Below are positions 1 through 5,262 of a stretch of DNA of 5,269 nucleotides, piece after piece. The DNA is from Filomicrobium sp. (GTDB taxonomy: Bacteria > Pseudomonadota > Alphaproteobacteria > Rhizobiales > Hyphomicrobiaceae): the NCBI GenBank assembly GCA_030607105.1, contig JAUWFF010000130.1:1-5269 (forward strand), given 5' to 3'. Both the position numbers and the translations under genes were made by a program. How positions within the stretch are numbered: position 1 is the first letter of the stretch; each line of letters opens with the position of its first letter. Below the pieces are notes generated by a model. That model worked only from the letters and a program-made list of their open reading frames with translations. It was not told the DNA's origin and searched no databases.

Positions 1-57
1 ATGACGATGACGGTGGTGGGAGTGGCCCAATTCGGGCCACGGGTGGACTTCGCATGA
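1..57 (+). CDS. 3' end of an unidentified upstream gene (partial)
   Basis: The frame starting at base 1 is open for 18 codons and ends in TGA at 55-57. That stop overlaps the ATG of the next gene (54-56) as ATGA, the classic junction of translationally coupled genes in an operon. The visible C-terminal peptide ends in GVAQFGPRVDFA; I do not recognise it. The third frame is also open to the left edge, as an extension of the next gene with no start codon, so the coding assignment of these few bases is uncertain. Confidence 0.35.
   Translation: MTMTVVGVAQFGPRVDFA
42..47 (+). promoter_or_regulatory. Shine-Dalgarno site of the TPR/membrane gene
   Basis: GGTGGA ends six bases before the ATG at 54. 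It supports that ATG over the open but start-less extension of the same frame to the left edge. Confidence 0.5.
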
Positions 58-728
58 CTGACAGCCCGCAATATACGGCGGCCCAGATTCTGGAGATGGG
101 CCACCGCGCCGAACACGAAGGCAACCTCGAGTACGCCACGCAGTTCTACTCCTACATCGCCGATAACCTTGCCGGCGTGCCGGAGGCTGTTGATGCACGT
201 CTGGCGCTCAAACGCCTCTCGAATCGTCGCCAGCGGCGACCCGAACCCACCCCGGACCCGCATCATCCCTCCCACGTGACGCCTGCAGGGTATCACGAAG
301 CGCCGCACACCGGCCCGCCAGCGCAGCCCTCATCGGAGGTCGCCCACCGTCAGGCACCCTTAGCCACACCAGCTACCGACCGGGCAACCACACCTGAAAA
401 TTTGCCACAGGCAGCCCAACCGGATGAGGGCGGCGAAGAAGAAATCGAGTTCGTGCCAGGATACCGGCTCGGTCGCTTCATCGCATCCGCCTTTCAATTG
501 TTTGGCTGGCTGATACTCCTAGGCGGATTCATCTATATTGGACTGACCGTTGCGGGCGTTGTTGGAAACGAGGTTGCAGTAACCATCGGCGGCCTCCTCC
601 CAGGCCTTGCCGCCATCACCACCGGCCTTGCGCTGGTCTTCATCGGCACGCTCGCCCAGGCAACCTTTGCAGCTGCAAACAACACTCGGGAAATCCTTGA
701 GATAGAACGCGCCAAGGCCGGCTGGTGA
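54..728 (+). CDS. TPR-like N-terminus, two-helix membrane protein of unknown function
   Basis: This 224-aa protein has no assigned function that I recognise. Residues about 7-55 (AAQILEMGHRAEHEGNLEYA onward) form two amphipathic helices that read like one tetratricopeptide-type repeat. Residues about 60-125 are a proline/histidine/alanine-rich, low-complexity and probably disordered linker, followed by an acidic patch (EEEIEF, 128-133). Two hydrophobic segments at about 143-169 and 173-204 would form a membrane hairpin, and a short charged tail (EILEIERAKAGW) follows. There is no signal peptide, so both termini are probably cytoplasmic. The ATG at 54 is preceded by GGTGGA (42-47) at good spacing and overlaps the upstream stop. 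The same plan (helix pair, variable linker, two TM helices, tail ending near ERAKAG) matches my memory of alphaproteobacterial hypothetical proteins. It is convergent with moaB, about 80 bp away, with no clear terminator between. Confidence 0.85.
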   Translation: MTDSPQYTAAQILEMGHRAEHEGNLEYATQFYSYIADNLAGVPEAVDARLALKRLSNRRQRRPEPTPDPHHPSHVTPAGYHEAPHTGPPAQPSSEVAHRQAPLATPATDRATTPENLPQAAQPDEGGEEEIEFVPGYRLGRFIASAFQLFGWLILLGGFIYIGLTVAGVVGNEVAVTIGGLLPGLAAITTGLALVFIGTLAQATFAAANNTREILEIERAKAGW

Positions 729-808
729 TCATCGCCGGTCAAGCGATCGTCAGCACGCCGGACCTGCCAGCGCACGGTGATACACAGTAGCGACAGGCAA
801 TCGGCAGC

Positions 809-1354
809 TCAGGACGACCCACGCCGATGCTCTTCCAGCCGCGGCATCATCTCAACGAAGTTGCAGGGCCGGTGTCGGTTGTCGAGCTGCCATTTGAGGA
901 TGCCCTCCCAGGCATCACGGCAGGCCCCTGGTGACCCAGGCACGCAGAAGATGTAGGTGCCAGCTGCAACGCCCCCGAATGCCCGCGACTGGATTGTGGA
1001 AGTTCCTACTTTCTCAAATGACAGCTGATGAAAGAGGGTCGAGAAGCCGTCGATCTCTTTCTCAAACAATGGCCCGACGGCTTCCGGTGTCACATCACGA
1101 CCCGTGAACCCGGTGCCGCCGGTCGTGATTACAACGTCAATTTGCTCGTCTGCAATCCACCGCTGCACCTGCGCACGGATCGATGCGACTTCATCGCTCG
1201 ACAGAGCGCGGTCGGCGACCTCATGGCCTGCGTCGCTCACAAGCCGGACGAGCAGCGCGCCTGAGGCGTCCTCATCGAGCGTCCGTGTATCGGACATCGT
1301 GAGAATCGCGATGCGGACCGGAATAAACGGGCGGCTTTCATCAATTTTTGGCAT
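809..1354 (-). CDS. moaB: MoaB/Mog-family molybdenum cofactor biosynthesis protein
   Basis: This 181-aa protein belongs to the MoaB/MogA (MoCF) family of cytoplasmic proteins that bind molybdopterin; active members adenylylate it before molybdenum insertion by MoeA. The fold begins VRIAILTMSDTR (13-24). The substrate-binding signature TTGGTGFTGRDVTPEA is at 77-92, SRAFGG at 123-128 and the second family motif PGSPGACRDAW at 139-149. Length is close to the roughly 170-aa E. coli MoaB, and the N- and C-termini look complete. The ATG at 1354 has only a weak upstream GGA as ribosome-binding site, but the reading frame and family alignment fit it. Whether this copy does the Mog reaction or is a MoaB paralogue without that activity (as reported for the E. 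coli protein) cannot be decided from sequence alone. No other molybdenum-cofactor gene is in the window. Inverted repeats lie directly upstream. Confidence 0.93.
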   Translation of the reverse strand: MPKIDESRPFIPVRIAILTMSDTRTLDEDASGALLVRLVSDAGHEVADRALSSDEVASIRAQVQRWIADEQIDVVITTGGTGFTGRDVTPEAVGPLFEKEIDGFSTLFHQLSFEKVGTSTIQSRAFGGVAAGTYIFCVPGSPGACRDAWEGILKWQLDNRHRPCNFVEMMPRLEEHRRGSS

Positions 1355-1369
1355 GGGGATCCGTGCTTA

Positions 1370-1421
1370 CCTGGCAGATTGGTGCAAGATGACGGGTGGG
1401 GTGCCAGGCACTACTTGCACC
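1370..1421 (-). repeat. Overlapping inverted repeats in the moaB leader
   Basis: Three perfect inverted repeats interleave just upstream of moaB: GGTGCAAG (1381-1388) with CTTGCACC (1414-1421); CCTGGCA (1370-1376) with TGCCAGG (1402-1408); and the 11-bp palindrome GTGCCAGGCAC (1401-1411). The first two cannot both pair fully in one RNA, because their arms cross. They lie 16-67 bases from the start codon, so they could be alternative leader structures or a DNA operator. I do not recognise them as the Moco riboswitch. Function is inference. Confidence 0.5.
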
Positions 1422-1486
1422 ATCATTGATTAAGGCGACAACGACTTGAGTCTAGCGGCTTTTCACCAATCCCAAAAGCACGATCA
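1422..1486. other. Short non-coding spacer
   Basis: No convincing gene, RNA or strong repeat is seen between the moaB leader repeats and the end of the TOBE-like fragment. A long plus-strand open frame runs across 1446-1985, but its product is arginine/serine/proline-rich with no family resemblance and reads as antisense to the minus-strand remnants. Confidence 0.5.
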
Positions 1487-1732
1487 TCAAGCCGCGCGGC
1501 GAGAACTACCGAACATGTCGCAACCGCGAGCGGGGATTAGCAGATTGCTGCGCACCTCGTCTCCGAACCGAAGCCGCCTTACATCCAAGATCACCGTGAC
1601 GATCGACCGGCCAAGATCAATCTTGACGTGCCCTCCATTGTCGAGATCTGCACGCATGGTGCCAGCCCTCGGTACCTGCGCAGGAAATACGACCACCCTG
1701 AAGTCTGATACGCTTAAGTTTCCTGGTCTCAC
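1487..1732 (-). pseudogene. TOBE-like domain fragment (possible ABC transporter ATPase C-terminus)
   Basis: An 81-codon minus-strand frame opens at GTG 1732, directly after an in-frame TGA, and ends at TGA 1487-1489. Its second half (about residues 33-75) shows the alternating pattern of a TOBE beta-barrel: HVKIDLG, then SIVTVILD, then the turn LRFGDEV and a final strand LLIPARGCDMF. That order (strand, strand, Gly-Asp turn, strand ending in Leu/Met-Phe) resembles the C-terminal TOBE domain of ABC importer ATPases such as the sugar or molybdate types. Walker A, Walker B and signature motifs are absent, so at most this is the tail of such a gene. It overlaps the GyrI-like frame (1617-1732), so the two cannot both be coding there. 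The call rests on pattern only. It could also be an unrelated small protein or chance. Confidence 0.3.
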
Positions 1733-1970
1733 TTGGCGTCACGCTCAGCGACATCTCAATGCAGGCTTCATAAGACGGTACCCCGTCGCCATCTCCCAGC
1801 GCCGAATGCTGCAGCAGAACGTAGCCGATCTCAACCTCGGTGCTGAGAGACTTGCGCCTGATCCAATCGTTCAGGACATCCCAGGACTCGCAGATAGCCG
1901 CGTCCGAAGCGCTTGGCCCGCTGATCCCAACCAAGCGCAGCGGACGCGGGTAGACCACTCCCAGAGACAC
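1617..1970 (-). CDS. Possible surviving small GyrI-like half-domain protein (117 aa)
   Basis: Within the decayed regulator, a GTG at 1970 is preceded by AAGGA (1979-1983 on the complementary strand) with an 8-base spacer, which is a usable ribosome-binding site. The 117-aa product holds the first GyrI-type alpha/beta unit (residues about 10-93), including the Trp-rich helix ESWDVLNDWI (28-37) and the YEACIEM strand (67-73). About 24 residues follow that do not look like the family. GyrI-like domains normally have two such units forming one ligand cleft. A single unit would need to dimerise or is non-functional. I favour a relic, but translation of this piece cannot be excluded. Confidence 0.25.
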   Translation of the reverse strand: MSLGVVYPRPLRLVGISGPSASDAAICESWDVLNDWIRRKSLSTEVEIGYVLLQHSALGDGDGVPSYEACIEMSLSVTPSETRKLKRIRLQGGRISCAGTEGWHHACRSRQWRARQD

Positions 1971-2056
1971 CTTGGACGTCCTTAATTTACCCTGGCGGCA
2001 CCTCGCCCCAGCAAAGTTGAGACTGCGACGATATGCGAACGGTGTTTGGCTGAGCT

Positions 2057-2095
2057 AAAATTTGAATGATAAATTGCGATAAATTTTGCGCAATT
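2057..2095. repeat. AT-rich island with interleaved repeats
   Basis: A markedly AT-rich patch in otherwise GC-rich DNA holds AAAATTT (2057-2063) inverted against AAATTTT (2081-2087), AATTGCG (2072-2078) inverted against CGCAATT (2089-2095), and a near-tandem repeat GATAAATTGC / GATAAATTTTGC (2068-2089). It falls at the frame break of the AraC-like remnant, 36-74 bases behind the glycosylase stop. There is no GC-rich stem plus T-run of a normal terminator. It could be a relic promoter or operator, or simply decayed sequence. Confidence 0.4.
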
Positions 2096-2131
2096 CTTAA
2101 GGGTGACTTGACCCAGGCGATCTGTGTTGAA

Positions 2132-3052
2132 TCAAGACGGTCCTCGAAGTGTACGCTGCAGGCTGAGAAGGTCCCGCCAAGCCAGTCTTTTGGCGGCCGG
2201 AGTTCGCAGCAAATAAGCTGGATGCAAAGTCGGCAGCGCGCGCAAGGTACGCCCGCCAAGGCTCACCTGCTTCCACTTGCCTCGAAGCCGCATGATGCCG
2301 TCGCTGACCTCGAGGACGTTCTTGGCAGCAGCTCCGCCGAGGAGCAGTACGACTTCCGGTTCGACAAGCGCAATCTGCCGCTCAAGGAACGGTCGGCAGC
2401 TTGACGTCTCCTGCAAGGTTGGCGTGCGATTTCCCGGCGGCCTCCAGTAGACCACGTTGGTTATGTGCACCATCTCTTCGTTAAGGCCAATGGCGGCCAG
2501 CATACGGTTCAGGAGATGTCCTGCCCTGCCAACAAACGGCAGCCCCGCCAGATCCTCATCCCGCCCCGGCGCTTCACCGATGATCATGAGGCGAGCTGTT
2601 TTTGCGCCCCTATAGAAGCAGGTGTTTTTCGCCGTAGCTCTTAATGCACAGCCCTCGAAACTCTGAAGGGCCGACAGTAGCTCTTCGAGGTTTTTGGCCC
2701 GCGCCGCAAGCCTTCCCGCGGCCAGCAGGCCTGGGTCCGACGGGCTTCGCCCAACACCACCGGAGGCCGACGCATGCCTCTGAGATCGAAGAGCCGCCAT
2801 TGCATCAACACCGCCAGCGCGCCGCTGTCCGGTCTTTTCTCGTGCCGGTGTAGGACTGGGTACGGACAACTGGCCGCGGCGATTTGGCGATGAATTCAGA
2901 ACTTGGCGAATTGGATCACCCGGGGCAGCATGACCGTGTTGCAACCAATCTATAGCCTCTTCGCTTACGGCGCAGTCAACGCCCAGTTCCGCGTAAAAGG
3001 CGAGCAGTTCGACAAGATCTTCTTGGTTGGTTTCAATCGACATGAGCGCCAC
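2132..3052 (-). CDS. Uracil-DNA glycosylase, family-4-related, Fe-S ligands incomplete
   Basis: This 306-aa enzyme should remove uracil from DNA to start base-excision repair. Catalytic-domain motifs are in order: GEAPGRDED (159-167), GLPFVGRAGHLL (170-181), TNVVYWRPPGNRTPT (198-212) and LHPAYLLRTP (276-285, with the active-site His). Family-4 enzymes bind a 4Fe-4S cluster through four Cys. Here only C135 (GCAL) and C219 (SSCRPFL) sit at likely ligand sites; F132 and W203 appear where Cys is expected (CxxC and KCRPP). I recall an Fe-S-lacking relative characterised in Bradyrhizobium (BdiUDG). Residues 5-40 are a conserved-looking helical region (LVELLAFYAELGVD); about 41-115 are a low-complexity linker. 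An ATG at codon 4 is an alternative start; neither has a clear Shine-Dalgarno site. Divergent from ETF-QO. The last codons overlap the AraC-like remnant, if that extends so far. Confidence 0.93.
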   Translation of the reverse strand: MALMSIETNQEDLVELLAFYAELGVDCAVSEEAIDWLQHGHAAPGDPIRQVLNSSPNRRGQLSVPSPTPAREKTGQRRAGGVDAMAALRSQRHASASGGVGRSPSDPGLLAAGRLAARAKNLEELLSALQSFEGCALRATAKNTCFYRGAKTARLMIIGEAPGRDEDLAGLPFVGRAGHLLNRMLAAIGLNEEMVHITNVVYWRPPGNRTPTLQETSSCRPFLERQIALVEPEVVLLLGGAAAKNVLEVSDGIMRLRGKWKQVSLGGRTLRALPTLHPAYLLRTPAAKRLAWRDLLSLQRTLRGPS

Positions 3053-3064
3053 GTTAGCGCTAAA

Positions 3065-3094
3065 GCAGGCTTATCAGTAGTGCGAGAAGCCTGC
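3065..3094. repeat. 8-bp inverted repeat in the divergent intergenic region
   Basis: GCAGGCTT (3065-3072) and AAGCCTGC (3087-3094) are perfect complements separated by 14 bases. A related AAAGCCTTC follows at 3097-3105, so the right arm is partly repeated. The site begins 13 bases upstream of the glycosylase start. As DNA it could be an operator for the glycosylase or for both divergent genes; as RNA it would form a hairpin in the glycosylase leader. Confidence 0.45.
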
Positions 3095-3181
3095 ACAAAG
3101 CCTTCGGCGTGGAAAAAAACAGGCAAAGAGGCGTGTCAGGTCTTGCAATCACGCCACCCGACCAGCTTTGACGGGTCCAAT

Positions 3182-3187
3182 GGGGAG
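3182..3187 (+). promoter_or_regulatory. Shine-Dalgarno site that decides the ETF-QO start
   Basis: GGGGAG at 3182-3187 lies ten bases before the ATG at 3198. The longer alternatives in the same frame (TTG 3168, ATG 3180) have no comparable site and add residues not typical of the family, so 3198 is preferred. The ATG at 3237 (MEFDVVIVG) would also keep the whole FAD fold but has no better site. Confidence 0.55.
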
Positions 3188-3197
3188 CATAGCACGC

Positions 3198-4880
3198 ATG
3201 GCGGAGACGAACGGCGCGCTGCCGGAACGCGAGGCAATGGAGTTCGACGTCGTGATCGTCGGCGCAGGTCCGGCCGGTCTTTCGGCGGCAATCCGGTTAC
3301 GCCAGCTTGCAGAGGAGGCCGGCCGCAATCTCAGCGTTGTTGTGCTCGAAAAAGGCTCCGAAGTCGGCGCCCATATTCTTTCGGGAGCCGTCGTCGACCC
3401 GTCAGGGCTGGAGCGCCTATTGCCGAATTGGCGTGACAGCGACTGCCCGCTCAAGACCGCCGTTAACAAGGATCGCTTCTACTACTTGCGGCCCCAGGGC
3501 AAGATTGCCCTGCCGAACTTTCCAATGCCTCCGCTGATGAACAATCACGGCAATTACGTTGGTAGCCTCGGCGACCTGACACGATGGCTGGGCGAGAAAG
3601 CCGAAGCACTCGGCGTCGAGATTTATCCAGGTTTCGCGGCTGCCGAAGTCCTGTTCTCAGACAACGGTGCCGTTGTTGGCGTTGCGACCGGCGACATGGG
3701 GATTGGGGCCGATAACAAACCCGGCGACGGTTTCGCCCGTGGCATGGAACTGCGCGGCAAATATACACTGATCGCCGAGGGCGCCCGTGGCTCGCTGTCA
3801 AAGCAGCTCATCAAACGCTTCGACCTCGACGCCGATAGTGATCCGCAGAAATTCGGAATTGGGCTGAAGGAACTGTGGGAGATTCCGCCGGAAAAGCACA
3901 ACCCAGGCTACGTGCAACACACGTTCGGCTGGCCTCTGGACAACGCCACCGGCGGCGGATCGTTTCTTTATCACTATGGCGACAACCTCGTTTCCGTTGG
4001 CTTCGTCGTCCACCTCAACTACAGCAACCCTTATCTCAGCCCCTATCATGAGTTTCAGCGGTTCAAGACGCATCCGCTGATCGCCGAACTCCTCGAGGGC
4101 GGACGGCGCATCGCTTATGGCGCGCGAGCCATCACCGAGGGCGGCTGGCAATCCATACCCCGACTGGCCTTTCCCGGTGGCGCATTGCTGGGTTGCGCGG
4201 CTGGTTTCGTCAACCTGCCCCGCATAAAGGGCTCGCATAACGCCGTGCACTCGGGCATCGAAGTCGCCGAGACCACCTTCGCGGCGCTCGAAGCGGACCG
4301 CAGCCACGACACGCTCGAAGGATATGACGGACGAATCCGCGAGGGGGTCGTCGGCAAGGACCTAAAGACGGTGAGAAATGCCAAGCCGCTTTGGTCCAGG
4401 TTCGGGACCGTCGGCGGCATCATGCTGGCAGGTGTTGATATGTGGGCCAACACAATCATACCGGGCTTGGGGTTCGGCTTCACGCTAGGGCACGGCAAGT
4501 CGGACTGTGAATCGATTGAACTCGCGGCCTCGGCCACGAAAATCGACTATCCGAAGCCAGATGGCAAACTTACCTTCGACAAGCTGACCAACGTCTCCTT
4601 TTCGGCCACCAACCATGAAGAAGACCAGCCAGTACACTTGGTGCTCACTGATCCCGGCATACCAATTAACGTTAATTTGCCCCAGTACTCCGAACCCGCC
4701 CAGCGTTATTGTCCCGCCGGCGTCTATGAAATCATCGAAGGTGAGGACGGCGAACCCCACTTTCAGATCAATGCCCAAAACTGCGTACACTGCAAGACTT
4801 GCGACATCAAGGACCCCAGCCAGAACATCACATGGGTCTGCCCTGAAGGGGGTGGCGGCCCCAATTATTCGGGAATGTAG
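3198..4880 (+). CDS. Electron transfer flavoprotein-ubiquinone oxidoreductase (ETF-QO)
   Basis: This 560-aa protein, the usual ETF-QO length, takes electrons from reduced ETF (loaded by acyl-CoA and amino-acid dehydrogenases) and passes them to ubiquinone at the inner membrane. The FAD Rossmann motif is VVIVGAGPAGLSAAIRL (18-34), followed by EKGSEVGAHILSGAV (51-65). Family blocks include GYVQHTFGWPLD (237-248), GGGSFLYHY (252-260), CAAGFVNLPRIKGSHNAVHSG in 333-353, and the FAD/quinone-side GFGFTLGHGKSD (425-436). The C-terminal 4Fe-4S domain has all four ligands: C505 (YCPAGVYE), C529, C532 and C535 (NCVHCKTC), then DIKDPSQNITWVCPEGGGGP. There is no signal peptide or long TM helix, as expected for a monotopic protein. 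Start ATG 3198 is chosen on its GGGGAG site. No etfA/etfB is in the window. Nothing is missing or odd; it looks fully functional. Confidence 0.98.
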   Translation: MAETNGALPEREAMEFDVVIVGAGPAGLSAAIRLRQLAEEAGRNLSVVVLEKGSEVGAHILSGAVVDPSGLERLLPNWRDSDCPLKTAVNKDRFYYLRPQGKIALPNFPMPPLMNNHGNYVGSLGDLTRWLGEKAEALGVEIYPGFAAAEVLFSDNGAVVGVATGDMGIGADNKPGDGFARGMELRGKYTLIAEGARGSLSKQLIKRFDLDADSDPQKFGIGLKELWEIPPEKHNPGYVQHTFGWPLDNATGGGSFLYHYGDNLVSVGFVVHLNYSNPYLSPYHEFQRFKTHPLIAELLEGGRRIAYGARAITEGGWQSIPRLAFPGGALLGCAAGFVNLPRIKGSHNAVHSGIEVAETTFAALEADRSHDTLEGYDGRIREGVVGKDLKTVRNAKPLWSRFGTVGGIMLAGVDMWANTIIPGLGFGFTLGHGKSDCESIELAASATKIDYPKPDGKLTFDKLTNVSFSATNHEEDQPVHLVLTDPGIPINVNLPQYSEPAQRYCPAGVYEIIEGEDGEPHFQINAQNCVHCKTCDIKDPSQNITWVCPEGGGGPNYSGM

Positions 4881-4881
4881 C

Positions 4882-4946
4882 CGCGGCCGCGAATCACACA
4901 GCTTTTGACGACCGATTGGAGCCGCGGCTCCCAGCTTGTTGACAAG
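4882..4946. repeat. Cluster of short perfect palindromes behind ETF-QO
   Basis: Three perfect palindromes or tight inverted repeats lie within 65 bases after the ETF-QO stop: CGCGGCCGCG (4882-4891), GGAGCCGCGGCTCC (4918-4931) and CTTGTTGACAAG (4935-4946, two-base centre). The first two share the core GCCGCGG. None is followed by a T-run, so they are not simple terminators; together they may protect the 3' end of the messenger or act as DNA-binding sites. Confidence 0.5.
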
Positions 4947-4990
4947 TCACGATGGCTGCGCACCGCAGCCGCTGCCCCGTGATCAATTTT
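4947..4990 (+). terminator. Candidate terminator hairpin of ETF-QO
   Basis: The inner stem GGCTGCG (4954-4960) / CGCAGCC (4964-4970) closes a three-base loop. It is enclosed by a second stem TCACG (4947-4951) / CGTGA (4978-4982), and TCAATTTT (4983-4990) follows. The GC-rich stem plus short T-run behind a highly expressed-type gene suggests a factor-independent terminator, though the internal loop is uneven and the T-run short. Confidence 0.45.
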
Positions 4991-5262
4991 CAGGACTGGT
5001 CAAGATTTGAGCAGCCATAAGCCAAGGGATGGTTATGCATTGATTTTAATGGCGTTTTTTACGCCTGAGCGACACGAGGAAAACCCTTTTTCACTATCTT
5101 TCCGTGCACTCCACCGAAGGAACCAAAACGCGGAAGACGCCATGGTATAGCCTCTTGTGTGCATATATGATCGCCATGTTCCGAATCTTGTTGCTAAACT
5201 GGCATGTTTGCTGGCCAGACGTCCGTTACGAGCCTGCTCATTCAACCCGAGGGATTTCCGGT
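4991..5262. other. Non-coding region between ETF-QO and the right edge
   Basis: No recognisable gene is found. A 70-codon minus-strand frame (5033-5245) has no family resemblance and no context, and I leave it out. The stretch is more AT-rich than the genes and contains GGCGT-TTTTT-ACGCC (5051-5065), a five-bp stem with an all-T loop, and the palindrome CTGGCCAG (5211-5218). It may hold the promoter of a gene starting at 5263. Confidence 0.4.

Larger units (their letters stand above)
1617..2131 (-). pseudogene. Decayed AraC-family regulator with GyrI-like effector domain
   Basis: Read on the minus strand, three pieces line up in the order of an AraC/GyrI regulator. First, in one frame (about 2131-2040), DRLDSTQIAWVKSPL followed by LSQFIIQIL resembles the first helix-turn-helix. 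Then, in another frame and right after a TAG at 2055-2057, LSQTPFAYRRSLNFA followed by CRQGKLRTSK resembles the GxTPxxYRRxLxLxxA stretch that closes an AraC helix-turn-helix. The same frame continues into a GyrI-like half domain: PLRLVGISGP, ESWDVLNDWI, VEIGYVLL, YEACIEM, LQGGRIS, ending at TGA 1617-1619. The second helix-turn-helix seems deleted and the second GyrI half is missing. An intact relative would be near 280-300 aa; about 145 codons remain after the TAG. GyrI similarity is fairly strong; the HTH part is weaker. It lies directly behind the glycosylase gene, same strand. Confidence 0.5.
3053..3197. promoter_or_regulatory. Divergent promoter region between the glycosylase and ETF-QO genes
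   Basis: This 145-bp gap separates two divergent genes, so both promoters should lie here or within the gene ends. I could not pick a convincing -35/-10 pair. A TTGACG at 3168-3173 looks like a -35 box but is only 25-30 bases from the ETF-QO start, with no good -10 after it. A small run of A (3113-3119) and an 8-bp inverted repeat (3065-3094) are the other notable parts. Confidence 0.45.

Noticed and set aside
729..808. Terminator between the convergent TPR/membrane and moaB genes
   Set aside because: Only weak, imperfect complementarity around GCCGGTC/CCGGACC with no T-run.
1446..1985. 179-codon plus-strand open frame
   Set aside because: The product is Arg/Ser/Pro-rich with no family pattern, and the minus strand of the same DNA shows recognisable GyrI-like sequence. 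It is best read as an antisense frame.
2066..2404. 112-codon plus-strand open frame opposite the glycosylase 3' end
   Set aside because: Lies mostly antisense to conserved glycosylase codons and has no recognisable content.
3168..3197. Longer ETF-QO start at TTG 3168
   Set aside because: Adds ten residues not typical of the family and lacks a ribosome-binding site, whereas ATG 3198 has GGGGAG at usable spacing.
3798..4537. Long minus-strand frames inside ETF-QO
   Set aside because: Typical shadow frames in GC-rich coding DNA; the plus-strand ETF-QO is conserved throughout.
5201..5216. Sigma-54-like TGGCATGTTTGC before the possible edge gene
   Set aside because: The distance between the GG and GC elements is about three bases too short for a -24/-12 promoter.
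5033..5245. 70-codon minus-strand frame near the right edge
   Set aside because: No family resemblance, biased composition (Ser, Arg, Ala) and no supporting context.
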